A stretch of DNA of 32,893 nt from Actinoplanes oryzae (lineage in GTDB: Bacteria > Actinomycetota > Actinomycetes > Mycobacteriales > Micromonosporaceae), in assembly GCF_030757795.1 (NCBI RefSeq), contig NZ_JAUQWH010000097.1, positions 1-32,893 on the forward strand. The letters are read 5' to 3'. Each line of letters starts with the position of its first letter. Within the stretch, counting starts at the first letter, position 1. Position numbers and translations under genes: made by a program. The notes below the pieces were generated by a model. It was not told the DNA's origin and searched no databases. It was given only the letters and a program-made list of their open reading frames with translations. Shown piece by piece: positions 13,653-22,073 of this stretch.

Positions 13653-14696
13653 GTGACAACGCCCACCTGGGACGCGCCCGGCGGACCGCTGACGAGCGAC
13701 CAGTTCCGCAGCGCCAGCGACGCGATCATCGCCAACATCGAGCAGGTCATCGAGGGCAAGGGCGCGACCGTCCGGCTGGCGCTGGCCGTGCTGCTCGCCG
13801 AGGGACACCTGCTCATCGAGGACGTCCCCGGCGTCGGCAAGACGATGCTCGCCAAGGCGCTCGCGCGCTCGATCGACTGCTCGGTGCGCCGCATCCAGTT
13901 CACCCCCGACCTGCTGCCCAGCGACGTCACCGGGGTCAGCGTCTACAACCAGGAGACGCGCGACTTCGAGTTCAAGCCGGGCGCCGTCTTCGCCAACCTG
14001 GTCGTGGGCGACGAGATCAACCGCGCCTCCCCCAAGACCCAGTCCGCCCTGCTGGAGTGCATGGAGGAGCGGCAGGTCACGGTCGACGGGACGACGTACG
14101 AGCTGCAGTCGCCGTTCATGGTGATCGCCACCCAGAACCCCATCGAGATGGAGGGGACCTATCCGCTGCCCGAGGCGCAGCGTGACCGGTTCACCGCCCG
14201 GATCGCCATGGGCTATCCCGACCCGCGGGCCGAGCTGGCGATGCTCAACGAGCGCACGGCCGTCAACCCGCTCGACTCGCTGCGCCCGGTCGCCGACGCC
14301 GCGCTGATCCGCCGGCTGATCACCACGGTCCGCGACGTGCACGCCGCCGACGCCGTCCAGCAGTACGCGATCGCCCTCGTCACCGCGACCCGCGAGGCGC
14401 CGGAGATCCGCCTCGGCGCGTCGCCCCGCTCGACGCTGCAGCTGCTGCGCACCGCCAAGGCCGTCGCCGCCCTCGAGGGCCGGGACTACGTGCTCCCCGA
14501 CGACCTGCAGGCGCTGGCCGTGCCGGTCCTGGCGCACCGCATCATCCCGACCGCCGACGCCCAGCTCAACCGGCGCACCACGGACACCATCGTGGCCGAG
14601 ATCGTGCACCGGCTCCCGCTGCCGCACGACCGCAGCCGCTCGCCGTACGACACCCGCGCCCAGGGCGACGGCCTGTACGAGTCGCGGGGCCGCTGA
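13653..14696 (+). CDS. MoxR-family AAA+ ATPase
   Basis: A 347-residue AAA+ ATPase of the MoxR family, proposed to act as a chaperone or assembly factor for partners encoded beside it. The Walker A motif is GVGKTMLAKAL within EDVPGVGKT. Walker B is VVGDEINRASPKTQ, followed by the typical LLECMEERQVTVDG, the sensor 1 region FMVIATQNPIEMEGTYPLPEAQRDRF and the C-terminal lid. The GTG start has GGAGGAGG just upstream. Its stop overlaps the next gene's ATG by one base (TGATG), so the genes are translationally coupled. It begins the widespread moxR-DUF58-transglutaminase set. Confidence 0.93.
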   Translation: MTTPTWDAPGGPLTSDQFRSASDAIIANIEQVIEGKGATVRLALAVLLAEGHLLIEDVPGVGKTMLAKALARSIDCSVRRIQFTPDLLPSDVTGVSVYNQETRDFEFKPGAVFANLVVGDEINRASPKTQSALLECMEERQVTVDGTTYELQSPFMVIATQNPIEMEGTYPLPEAQRDRFTARIAMGYPDPRAELAMLNERTAVNPLDSLRPVADAALIRRLITTVRDVHAADAVQQYAIALVTATREAPEIRLGASPRSTLQLLRTAKAVAALEGRDYVLPDDLQALAVPVLAHRIIPTADAQLNRRTTDTIVAEIVHRLPLPHDRSRSPYDTRAQGDGLYESRGR

Positions 14697-15988
14697 TGCG
14701 CGAGGCGCTGCGCGGGCTGACCACGCGGGGGCGGTCCTTCCTGGCCGCCGCCGTGGCGGCCGGGATCTCCGCCATGATCCTGGGCGAGAAGGACCTGCTG
14801 CGGGTCGCGGTGCTGCTGGCCGCCCTGCCGCTGCTCGCCGCGGCATACGTCGGGCGCAGCCGCTACAAGCTGGCCTGCACCCGGTCGCTGGAGCCCAGCC
14901 GCGCCCCGGTCGGGTCCAGCGCGCGCGTCGTGCTGCGCCTGCAGAACCTCTCCCGCCTGCCCACCGGCACCCTGCTGCTGGAGGACCGGCTGCCCTATGC
15001 GCTCGGCAGCCGTCCCCGCGTGGTGCTGGAGCGGCTCGGCGCGCACATGGCGAGCTCGGTGGCCTACACGGTCCGGGCCGACGTGCGCGGCCGCTACCCG
15101 GTCGGCCCGCTGGTGATCCGGCTCACCGACCCCTTCGGGCTGTGCGAGCTGACCCGCTCGTTCCCCAGCGTCGACAAGCTGACGGTCATCCCGCAGGTCG
15201 TGGCGCTGCCGGCCGTCCGCCTGGCCGGCGAATACGCGGGGACGGGCGAGAGCCGCGCCCGCTCGGTCGCGGTCCACGGCGAGGACGACGCCGCCACCCG
15301 GGAGTACCGCCGGGGCGACGACCTGCGCCGGGTGCACTGGCGCTCCACGGCGCGGACCGGCGAGCTCATGGTCCGCCGCGAGGAGCAGCCGTGGGAGTCG
15401 CGCGCGACGGTGGTGCTCGACACCCGGCTCTACGCGCACCGCGGCGAGGGTCCGACCGCCAGCTTCGAGTGGGCGGTGTCCGCGGCCGCCAGCATCGCGG
15501 TCCACCTGCGGGCCGCGGGTTACAAGCTGCGCCTGGTCACCGGCACGGGCATCGACCTCGACGCCGTCGAGGCGGGCGGCGAGGGCGCGATCCTCGACAC
15601 CCTCGCCGACGTCAAGCTGACCCAGGCCGGCGACGTCTCCTCGCTGGTCGAGGCGGTCCGCCGGCGCTCGGACGGCGGCCTGGTGATCGGGCTGTTCGGC
15701 GCGCTCACCGTGGCCGAGGCCGAGGTGCTCACCGGGCTGCGCAGCAACGGCGCGACCTGCCTGGGCTTCGCGATCGACAGCTCCACCTGGACGACGATGA
15801 CCGGCCCCGACCGGCAGGAGGCCGACCGGCAGGCGGCGACCACGCAGCTCGCGCTGGTCCGCAGCGGCTGGCGGGCGCTGCCGGTGAAGCACGGCGACTC
15901 GCTGGCGGCGCTCTGGCCGTCCGCGGGGCGCGGCTCGCAGGGGTTCGCCTACCGCGCGGCGATGGCCGAGACCGTGGCGGGCATGTGA
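14696..15988 (+). CDS. DUF58 domain-containing membrane protein
   Basis: A 430-residue protein with two hydrophobic segments near the N-terminus (about residues 10-50), then a large domain. The DUF58 signature is clear: REYRRGDDLRRVHWRSTART followed by GELMVRREEQPW, around residues 200-230. After it comes a von Willebrand A-like fold beginning VVLDTRLY. DUF58 proteins are regularly encoded next to MoxR ATPases and transglutaminase-like proteins and are thought to be MoxR partners; their biochemical function is not defined. The start overlaps the moxR stop by one base. The next gene follows after 16 nt. Confidence 0.9.
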   Translation: MREALRGLTTRGRSFLAAAVAAGISAMILGEKDLLRVAVLLAALPLLAAAYVGRSRYKLACTRSLEPSRAPVGSSARVVLRLQNLSRLPTGTLLLEDRLPYALGSRPRVVLERLGAHMASSVAYTVRADVRGRYPVGPLVIRLTDPFGLCELTRSFPSVDKLTVIPQVVALPAVRLAGEYAGTGESRARSVAVHGEDDAATREYRRGDDLRRVHWRSTARTGELMVRREEQPWESRATVVLDTRLYAHRGEGPTASFEWAVSAAASIAVHLRAAGYKLRLVTGTGIDLDAVEAGGEGAILDTLADVKLTQAGDVSSLVEAVRRRSDGGLVIGLFGALTVAEAEVLTGLRSNGATCLGFAIDSSTWTTMTGPDRQEADRQAATTQLALVRSGWRALPVKHGDSLAALWPSAGRGSQGFAYRAAMAETVAGM

Positions 15989-16004
15989 AGACAGGAGTGA
16001 CACT

Positions 16005-18485
16005 GTGACGGGCCGGCGACGACTGGGCCTGGTGGCCGCGGCGGCGACGCTGCTGTCGGCCGCTCCCCTCTACGCGATCTTCGACACGTGGACGTGGCTG
16101 CTGCAGGCCATGCTCGCCGTGGGCCTCGTGGCCGGGGCGGCGGTGCTCGCGCGTACCCTCCGGTTCCCGGTCTGGGCCCAGGCCGCCGCCATGGTCGTGG
16201 TGCTGCTGTTCACGCTCACGTGGATGTTCCCCAGCGGCGAGGAGCTGCTCGCGCTGATCCCGGGGCCCGGCACGTTCGCGCACTTCGGCGAGCTGTTCAC
16301 CGAGGCGGGCAACGACACCCGGTCGTACGGGGTGCCCGTCCCCGACCGCGAGGGCCTGCTCTTCCTCTCCACGCTCGGCATCGGCGGGGTGGCCGTGGTG
16401 GTCGACCTGCTGACCGTGGTCGCGCGCCGCCCGGCGCTGGCCGGCCTGCCGATGCTCGCGATCTACTCGGTGCCGGTCGCCGTCTATGTCGACAGCGTCC
16501 CCGTCGTGCCCTTCATCGTCGGCGCGACCGGCTTCCTGTGGCTGCTCGTCGCCGACAACGTCGACCGGGTGCGCCGCTTCGGCCGCCGCTTCACCGGCGA
16601 CGGGCGCGACGTCGACGTCTGGGAGCCGTCGCCCCTGGCCGCGGCCGGCCGCCGGCTCGCGGTGGCGGGCGTCGCGGTCGCCGTGCTGCTCCCGCTGATC
16701 GTGCCCGGCCTCGACACCGGCCTGCTCAACCGGCTCACCCAGGTGGGGACGGGCCAGGGCGGCAACGGGACGGGCACCGGCGGCAACGGGCGCATCAACC
16801 TGGTCGCGTCGCTCAGCGGCTTCCTCAAGACCACGGCGGTCACCGACTACGTCAAGGTGCGCACCTCCGAGCCCGACCCGTTCTACCTGCGCTTCGGCAT
16901 CGCCGACGTGCTGACCGAGAACGGCTTCAGCAACCGGACGCCGACCGGGCAGCCGCTCTCCCGGGGCGCGCTCACCGACCCGCGCGACGACCAGGGCAGC
17001 AACGGCGGCGACTACGAGGCCTACCACGCCGACGTGGAGATCACGAACGACTTCTCCCAGGCCCTCGCCCCGGTCTACTCGAGCCCGACCGCGATCGACG
17101 GCCTCGACGGCTCCTGGTCCTACGACGCCGGCGGTGGCGTGGTCTACTCCAACCGCAAGACCACCCGCGGCCAGAAATACTCGTTCGACTACGTCCGCGC
17201 CAAGTACACCCCGGCTCAGCTGCGCCGCGCCGAGGAGCTGCCCCGCGACGACTCCCGGGTGCAGCAGCTCGCCTCGACGCCCGAGGACCCCAAGGTCGAG
17301 GCGCTGGTCCGGCAGCTCACCCGGGGCAAGGACACCGAGTACGACAAGGTGCTCGCGCTGTACGAGTACTTCTCCAAGGAGAACGGGTTCTCGTACAGTC
17401 TGCAGGCGCCCGACCTGGACGACTCCTCGGCGATCGCCTCGTTCCTCGACAACAAGGCCGGCTACTGCCAGCAGTACGCCGCGGCGCTCGCCTGGATGGT
17501 GCGCGAGGCCGGCATCCCGGCGCGGGTCGCGTTCGGCTTCACCCGGGGCACCCGGGACGGCGACGCGTACACGCTCACCAACCGCAACGCGCACGCCTGG
17601 ACCGAGGTCTACTTCGACGGCTTCGGCTGGATCCCGTTCGACGCCACCCCGGCCGCCGACGTGGTCGGCTCGACCCGCTCGGCCTGGGCCCCGGACAACG
17701 ACCGCGTCGACGAGCCGACGGCCAGCTCGTCGGCCACCGCCGCCCCGGGCGCGAGCAGCTCCGCCGCCGCGGGCGCCGCCGACCGTCCCGACCGCGACCC
17801 GGAGTCGGGCCTCGCCGGCAGCACCGCCACCACGACCGACGCCGGCTTCCCGACCGGCGCCCTGATCGCGGTGGCCGTCGCGGCCCTGCTGATCGCGTTG
17901 CTGCTGGTCCCGGCCCTGCGCCGGGTCCTGGTCCGGCGCCGGCGCCACGCCGCCACCGAGCCCGTCACGGTCACGGCGGCCGCCGCGGCCCCGGGCGGCG
18001 GTCCCCCCGGCAGCGCCCCGGCGGTCACCGTCACCACGGAGTCGGTGCGCGCCCGCGAGGACGCCCACGCCGCCTGGGACGAGCTGGTCGACACCATGCT
18101 CGACTACCAGGTGACGGTCGACCCCACGGAGACGCCGCGGCACACGGCCCAGCGCCTCATCCGCCAGGCCGAGCTCAAGGCCACCCCGGCCGCCGACGCC
18201 GCCGTCCTGCTGGGCAGCGCCGAGGAACGGGCCCGCTACGCCCGCAGCCCCCTGCGCGGCGACGGCCTCACCGAGGCGCTCACCCTGGTCCGCAAGGGCC
18301 TCGCCGAGACGTCCGACAAGCGCACCCGCCTGCGGGCCGTCCTCCTGCCGCCGTCGGTGATGCTGCGCTGGCGCCTCGCCCTGGGCGACACGTCGTCGCG
18401 CTGGATGGCCGCGCTGAGCCGGATGCGCGACTCGGCGATCCGCTTCAGCCCGCGCCGCCTCCTGGCCAACCGCTCGGCCCGCTGA
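16005..18485 (+). CDS. TgpA-like membrane transglutaminase/protease-like protein
   Basis: An 826-residue integral membrane protein. A cluster of five or six hydrophobic segments fills roughly residues 1-245. An extracytoplasmic transglutaminase-core domain follows with a complete catalytic triad: C488 in GYCQQYAAAL, H530 in NAHAWTEVYF and D546 in PFDATP. A low-complexity Ser/Ala linker leads to a further membrane helix (ALIAVAVAALLIALLLVPAL, about 620-640). The cytoplasmic tail with DUF4129-like sequence (AWDELVDTMLDY) ends the protein. The GTG has AGGAG 7 nt upstream. Relatives include Pseudomonas TgpA and Mycobacterium homologues in moxR loci; substrates are unknown, but a role in envelope maturation is likely. 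The stop codon lies in the loop of a terminator hairpin. Confidence 0.9.
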   Translation: MTGRRRLGLVAAAATLLSAAPLYAIFDTWTWLLQAMLAVGLVAGAAVLARTLRFPVWAQAAAMVVVLLFTLTWMFPSGEELLALIPGPGTFAHFGELFTEAGNDTRSYGVPVPDREGLLFLSTLGIGGVAVVVDLLTVVARRPALAGLPMLAIYSVPVAVYVDSVPVVPFIVGATGFLWLLVADNVDRVRRFGRRFTGDGRDVDVWEPSPLAAAGRRLAVAGVAVAVLLPLIVPGLDTGLLNRLTQVGTGQGGNGTGTGGNGRINLVASLSGFLKTTAVTDYVKVRTSEPDPFYLRFGIADVLTENGFSNRTPTGQPLSRGALTDPRDDQGSNGGDYEAYHADVEITNDFSQALAPVYSSPTAIDGLDGSWSYDAGGGVVYSNRKTTRGQKYSFDYVRAKYTPAQLRRAEELPRDDSRVQQLASTPEDPKVEALVRQLTRGKDTEYDKVLALYEYFSKENGFSYSLQAPDLDDSSAIASFLDNKAGYCQQYAAALAWMVREAGIPARVAFGFTRGTRDGDAYTLTNRNAHAWTEVYFDGFGWIPFDATPAADVVGSTRSAWAPDNDRVDEPTASSSATAAPGASSSAAAGAADRPDRDPESGLAGSTATTTDAGFPTGALIAVAVAALLIALLLVPALRRVLVRRRRHAATEPVTVTAAAAAPGGGPPGSAPAVTVTTESVRAREDAHAAWDELVDTMLDYQVTVDPTETPRHTAQRLIRQAELKATPAADAAVLLGSAEERARYARSPLRGDGLTEALTLVRKGLAETSDKRTRLRAVLLPPSVMLRWRLALGDTSSRWMAALSRMRDSAIRFSPRRLLANRSAR

Positions 18486-18541
18486 CCGCGGGCCCCTCGC
18501 CCCATCCTCCTGGCCAACGCTCGGCCCGCTGACCGCGGGCC
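18458..18541. repeat. Direct duplication of the transglutaminase gene's 3' end and terminator
   Basis: The 37 bases at 18458-18494, covering the last eight codons, the stop and the hairpin, recur at 18506-18541 with one base deleted. The offset is 48 bp. A third, weaker trace (GCTCGGCCGCTGAC) occurs near 18557-18570. This looks like a tandem duplication that has begun to decay. Confidence 0.9.
18476..18494 (+). terminator. Terminator hairpin overlapping the stop codon (copy 1)
   Basis: GGCCCGC (18476-18482) pairs with GCGGGCC (18488-18494). The loop is TGACC, whose TGA (18483-18485) is the transglutaminase gene's stop codon. Ribosomes terminating here would melt the stem, so this copy can only act after they leave. 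Confidence 0.65.
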
Positions 18542-18544
18542 GAG
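18520..18544 (+). terminator. Terminator hairpin (copy 2)
   Basis: CTCGGCCCGC (18520-18529) pairs with GCGGGCCGAG (18535-18544): a perfect 10-bp stem with loop TGACC. It is the duplicate of the hairpin at the stop codon but longer, and it is free of ribosomes, so it is probably the working terminator of the moxR operon. Confidence 0.75.
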
Positions 18545-18572
18545 CCCCCGCCGCCCGCTCGGCCGCTGACGC

Positions 18573-18603
18573 ACCGGCGCCACTCTGATCCGGGGGCGCC
18601 GGT
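18573..18603. terminator. Further hairpin in the convergent gap
   Basis: ACCGGCGCC (18573-18581) and GGCGCCGGT (18595-18603) form a perfect 9-bp stem with a 13-nt loop. On the plus strand the stem is followed by CCTGCTCTCC. It is the third hairpin after the moxR operon and could act in either direction. Confidence 0.5.
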
Positions 18604-19065
18604 CCTGCTCTCCCGGCGGGGTCAAGCGTCCCCGTCGCCGCTCAGCGGGCCCGCATCCCGGCCAGCGTCGCGTGCTCGGGCATGGGCGGGCGCGGCGGCG
18701 GCCATCTCGCCGTCTCCGACTCCCTGGCCGCGGGCTCGCAGGCCCTGACCGGCACCGAGCGACCGGGGCGACGATCCTGCCCGGGACGGCTTCGCACGCG
18801 GGATGCAGCCTCGCTGACTCCCGCGGTCCTGTAGGCGCCATCGCGGGGAGGGTGACCCCGCACCGGCCCTGGCCCACGGGTCAACGCCATTCGCACGATG
18901 TCGTGTTACGCCCGAACCGCCTATAAGGCAGCAATCGCGCCGATAAGTACGTGTCGCCCGCGGCCGGGGCGACCGCAGCAGCCGACGAAGAGGGCCCCGC
19001 CGAAAGGCAGCACGCCGGGAAAAGCGGGAGGAAGCAGACGGCCGCCCCACACAGGCGAGGCGGCC
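18604..19065. other. Convergent intergenic stretch without a recognisable gene
   Basis: Open frames here are arginine- and proline-rich on both strands and resemble no protein family, so I call none. The only contrast in composition is an AT-richer patch at about 18897-18950 containing CCTATAAGG (a TATAAG on one strand, TTATAG on the other). It has no convincing -35 partner. It could be a remnant promoter or a small-RNA promoter, but nothing supports a transcript. Confidence 0.5.
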
Positions 19066-19106
19066 GCGGAAAAGGCAGACGGCCGGCCCGCGGTGACGGG
19101 CGGCCG
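19066..19106 (-). terminator. Terminator after the DUF3040 gene
   Basis: On the minus strand CGGCCG-CCCG (19106-19097), a six-base loop and CGGG-C-CGGCCG (19090-19080) form a 10-bp stem with one bulge. Seven bases later a TTTT run follows. It sits 30 nt downstream of the DUF3040 stop codon. Confidence 0.6.
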
Positions 19107-19136
19107 GCGGGAGGCGGTGGGGTCAGCGGCGGGCGG

Positions 19137-19526
19137 TCAGCGGTGTCCCTCGGGTCGCTGGCGCCAGCGGTCCTCGAGGCGGTCGATCAGGCCGCCACGG
19201 CGGGGCTGCCGGGTGCGACGGGAGGCGGTGCCGCCGACGGCGTGGAGGTCGGCGGGGGCGTTGCCCTTGCGGCGGCTCTGGACGGCGAAGGCCGCGGCCG
19301 CGAGCATGACGACGAAGCCACCGACGCCGAGCAGCGTGCTGCCGATCATCACGGCAAGAACCAGTAGCGCGAGACCCACCACGACCCCGAACCCGGCGAC
19401 GACGAATCGCCGGCGGGCGTGGAACCGCGGGTCACTGTTGCGCACAGCCGAGGCGAACTTGGGGTCCTCGGCAAGCGACCGCTCGATCTGATCGAACAGC
19501 CGCTGCTCGTGCTCCGAGAGCGGCAC
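19137..19526 (-). CDS. DUF3040 small membrane protein
   Basis: The 129-residue product starts at a GTG (19526) with GGGGAGGA 5 nt upstream. It opens with the DUF3040 signature PLSEHEQRLFDQIERSLAEDP and a short cytoplasmic stretch containing DPRF. Two adjacent hydrophobic helices follow (FVVAGFGVVVGLALLVLAVM and a second from GVGGFVVML), then a basic, arginine-rich tail. DUF3040 proteins are actinobacterial, often near division or wall genes, and of unknown function. It lies 92 nt after dinB on the same strand and probably has its own promoter, because a -10/-35 pair overlaps the dinB stop. Confidence 0.88.
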   Translation of the reverse strand: MPLSEHEQRLFDQIERSLAEDPKFASAVRNSDPRFHARRRFVVAGFGVVVGLALLVLAVMIGSTLLGVGGFVVMLAAAAFAVQSRRKGNAPADLHAVGGTASRRTRQPRRGGLIDRLEDRWRQRPEGHR

Positions 19527-19591
19527 GACATTCCTCCCCGGGCGCAAATCCCGGCCCCCGGCGGAGTCGCGCGGCGGCCGATGAAGCGAGA

Positions 19592-19605
19592 CAGCCGACC
19601 GGCTG
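19592..19605. promoter_or_regulatory. 14-bp palindrome in front of DUF3040
   Basis: CAGCCG-AC-CGGCTG is a perfect 6-bp inverted repeat. It lies just downstream of the predicted DUF3040 transcription start, where a repressor site or a 5' leader hairpin would be. A smaller hairpin (CCGGG/CCCGG, 19538-19554) lies next to the ribosome-binding site. Confidence 0.35.
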
Positions 19606-19615
19606 CCTTGGAGCA

Positions 19616-19644
19616 AGTCTACGAGGGGGTTGGCGGGTCGGAAA
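19616..19644 (-). promoter_or_regulatory. Possible promoter of the DUF3040 gene
   Basis: TTTCCG (19644-19639), 17 nt, then TAGACT (19621-19616). The first three bases of the -10 are the dinB stop codon. The -10 fits TAnnnT; the -35 matches TTGACA at three positions only. Confidence 0.35.
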
Positions 19645-20914
19645 GCGGGACGACCGTCGAGTGCGGGTGATTTTCGGTTATCCGGCGCCCGGAGCGGCCC
19701 AGCAGACTGGCCGGACCGACGATCGAGCGCCCGAACCGGGCCGCCACGGCGTCCGCGGCGGCCTCCGCCTCGCGCCAGCCGCGCTCGGGCTCCCCCAGCG
19801 TGAGCTGCCGCGGAGCACCCGCCGAGGCGGTGAGGCCCTCGACGCGCACGCCCACCAGCCGGACCGGGTCGGCCGGGCGGAGGGCCTCGAACAGACTCCA
19901 GGACGTCTCGAAGATCTCGCGGGCCACATCGGTGGTCGCCGGCAGCGTGCGGGACCGGTTGACCGTGCGGAAGTCGTCGAGCCGGATCTTGATGGTGATC
20001 GTGCGGCCGGCGACCCCCGCGCCGCGCAGGCGGGCGCCGACCTTCTCGCTGAGGCCCAGGAGGCTGCGCCGGATGACGGCCGGGTCGGTGACGTCGACGT
20101 CGTAGGTGTGCTCGGCGCCGATCGACTTCTCCTCGTGCTCGGGGACGACCTTGCGTGGGTCGCGCCCCCAGGAGAGCTCGTGCAGGTGCGCGGCGGCGGC
20201 CTCGCCCAGGCTGCCGCGCAGCATCCGCAGCGGGGCCTTGGCCAGGTCGCCGACGGTGGTCAGGCCGAGCCGCTGGAGGCGCTCGGCGCTCTTGTCCCCG
20301 ACGCCCCACAGCGCGCCGACCGGCAGCGGATGCAGGAAGTCGAGCACCTCGCCGGCCGGGACCACGATCATGCCGTCGGGCTTGGCCCGGGTGGAGCCGA
20401 GCTTCGCCACGAACTTGCTCGGCGCGACGCCGACCGAGCAGGTCAGCCGCTGCTGCTCGAAGATCCGGCGGCGGATGCCGGCCGCGATGACCGCGGGCCG
20501 CCCGAGCAGCCGCTGGGCGCCGGCGACGTCGAGGAACGCCTCGTCCAGCGACAACGGCTCGACCAGCGGCGTCACGTCGCGGAAGATGCGCATGACCGCG
20601 CGGGAGGCGGCCGTGTATTCCGGGAAGTCGGGCTCGAGGTAGACCGCGCGGGGGCACAGCGACCGGGCCCGCGCCATGGGCATCGCGCTGCGCACCCCGT
20701 AGCGCCGGGCCTCGTAACTGGCCGAGCTGACCACCCCGCGCGGCCCGAGCCCGCCGACCACGACCGGCTTGCCGCGCAGCTCGGGGCGCCGGCGCACCTC
20801 GACCGAGCAGTAGAAGGCGTCCATGTCGACGTGCAGGATCGTGCACCCCGCGTCGTCGGCCTCCGGCCCGAACCGCGGGTCGAACCCCTGGCCGATCGCC
20901 TGACTTCGTCCCAC
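19619..20914 (-). CDS. dinB: DNA polymerase IV (Y family)
   Basis: A 431-residue translesion polymerase. The palm motifs are intact: HVDMDAFYCSVEVRRRPEL carries the first catalytic aspartate, and SLDEAFLDVAGA the Asp-Glu pair. The usual SYEARRYGVRSAMPMARA region, the helix-hairpin-helix LWGVGDKSAERLQRLGLTTVGDLA and the little-finger domain with VRLVGVRVEGL follow. The GTG start has AGGG 8 nt upstream, and this ribosome-binding site overlaps the preceding gene's TAG; the gap is 10 nt, so the two are co-transcribed. No LexA/SOS-type palindrome is visible in front of this operon. It is distinct from the imuB-dnaE2 locus at the right edge. Confidence 0.93.
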   Translation of the reverse strand: MGRSQAIGQGFDPRFGPEADDAGCTILHVDMDAFYCSVEVRRRPELRGKPVVVGGLGPRGVVSSASYEARRYGVRSAMPMARARSLCPRAVYLEPDFPEYTAASRAVMRIFRDVTPLVEPLSLDEAFLDVAGAQRLLGRPAVIAAGIRRRIFEQQRLTCSVGVAPSKFVAKLGSTRAKPDGMIVVPAGEVLDFLHPLPVGALWGVGDKSAERLQRLGLTTVGDLAKAPLRMLRGSLGEAAAAHLHELSWGRDPRKVVPEHEEKSIGAEHTYDVDVTDPAVIRRSLLGLSEKVGARLRGAGVAGRTITIKIRLDDFRTVNRSRTLPATTDVAREIFETSWSLFEALRPADPVRLVGVRVEGLTASAGAPRQLTLGEPERGWREAEAAADAVAARFGRSIVGPASLLGRSGRRITENHPHSTVVPLSDPPTPS

Positions 20915-20924
20915 GCCCGAAACC

Positions 20925-22073
20925 CTAGATCGGGGGTACGACAGAAATCAGCAGCGGCACCGTCATCTCCGCCGCGGTCACCGACCCGTGATAGGCCACG
21001 AGCTTCCCGACGGACGGCGGCTCCCAGTCCCGGGCGGTCAGCACGATGTCCTCCACGCAGAGCACCACGACGTCCCCGATGCGGGCGGCATGGGGCGGCG
21101 AGACGGGCCCGAAAAGGCCCGAAGCAATGGCTTCGTCCCGCACCATCACCCGGGCAGACGCTCCCAGGGAGGACCGGAAGGCGTCCGCGACGTCGGAAGC
21201 AGCCCCGGGAGCCGTGTGCAGATAGCGCACCCGGGGCTCCCCGGCGACCCCCACCAGGTCGCCCGAGATGTCCGAAACATCGGGGCGAGCGTCGAACGGG
21301 ATGTTCACCTGCCCATGATCCGCCGTGATCAGCAGCGCCGACCGCGGCGGCAGCCCGGCGACCAGCCGGGACACCAGCTCCTCGAGAGCCCCGGCCGCGG
21401 CGGCCCACTCGGGTGAGCCGACCCCGGTCCCGTGCCCGTGGTGGTCCAGGTCGGGGTGGTAGCCGTAGACCAGCCCGGGCGACGACAACGCCGCGAGCAT
21501 CGCCGTGGCCAGGGACGACACATCGGCCGCCCCGGCGAAGGAGGCGCCGCGGTAGCACGCGACGGTCAGACCCGTACCCCGGAAGGAGGGCCGCGTCACC
21601 AGGGTGGCGCCGACCCCCGCCGCCCGGAGCCGCTCGAACCAGGTCGGCACCGGCTGCCACGCGACCGGATCGGGGTGGTGGCCCCACTGGATGTGGTTGA
21701 GCACCTCGCCGGACTCCTGCCGGACGGTGAAGCCCACGATCCCGTGCTCGCCGGGCGGCACGCCGGTCCCGATCGTGGCCAGGCTCACCGGCGTCGTGGA
21801 GGGAAAGCCGGAGGTGATCGTCCGGTCACCCAGCTGCCCGAGGATCGGTGCGTGCGCGGTCACCGACGGCAGCTGGTACGCCCCCAGCCCGTCGACCAGC
21901 AGCACGGCGACCCGGTCCACGTCGCCGAGCACCGCCCCGAGCCCGAGCGCGTCCACGGCCCCGGGCACCCCGAGCACCGCCGCCACGCTGGGCAGCACCT
22001 CGGCGAGGCTGCCGTGCCCGTACGCCGGCCGCACGAGCCCGGACCGCTCGAAGCCGGACGGCGAGGGGCTCAC
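20925..22073 (-). CDS. Alkaline-phosphatase-superfamily phosphodiesterase (nucleotide pyrophosphatase-like)
   Basis: A 382-residue enzyme of the type I phosphodiesterase/nucleotide pyrophosphatase family. The metal-binding and nucleophile motifs are present in order: LLVDGLGAYQ (first Asp, residue 61), SGFPSTTPVSLATIGTG (the nucleophile is one of T93/T94), YHPDLDHHGHGTG (Asp and His ligands) and LLITADHGQVNI (Asp-His). It has no signal peptide or membrane helix, so it is cytoplasmic. The GTG start overlaps the methyltransferase stop in a GTGA, so translation is coupled. dinB follows 10 nt later. The true substrate is unknown; a nucleotide, sugar-nucleotide or phosphodiester is possible. Confidence 0.88.
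   Translation of the reverse strand: MSPSPSGFERSGLVRPAYGHGSLAEVLPSVAAVLGVPGAVDALGLGAVLGDVDRVAVLLVDGLGAYQLPSVTAHAPILGQLGDRTITSGFPSTTPVSLATIGTGVPPGEHGIVGFTVRQESGEVLNHIQWGHHPDPVAWQPVPTWFERLRAAGVGATLVTRPSFRGTGLTVACYRGASFAGAADVSSLATAMLAALSSPGLVYGYHPDLDHHGHGTGVGSPEWAAAAGALEELVSRLVAGLPPRSALLITADHGQVNIPFDARPDVSDISGDLVGVAGEPRVRYLHTAPGAASDVADAFRSSLGASARVMVRDEAIASGLFGPVSPPHAARIGDVVVLCVEDIVLTARDWEPPSVGKLVAYHGSVTAAEMTVPLLISVVPPI

Noticed and set aside
18604..19136. A protein gene in the convergent gap
   Set aside because: Open frames on both strands are arginine/proline-rich, overlap each other and hairpins, and lack plausible ribosome-binding sites or family resemblance.
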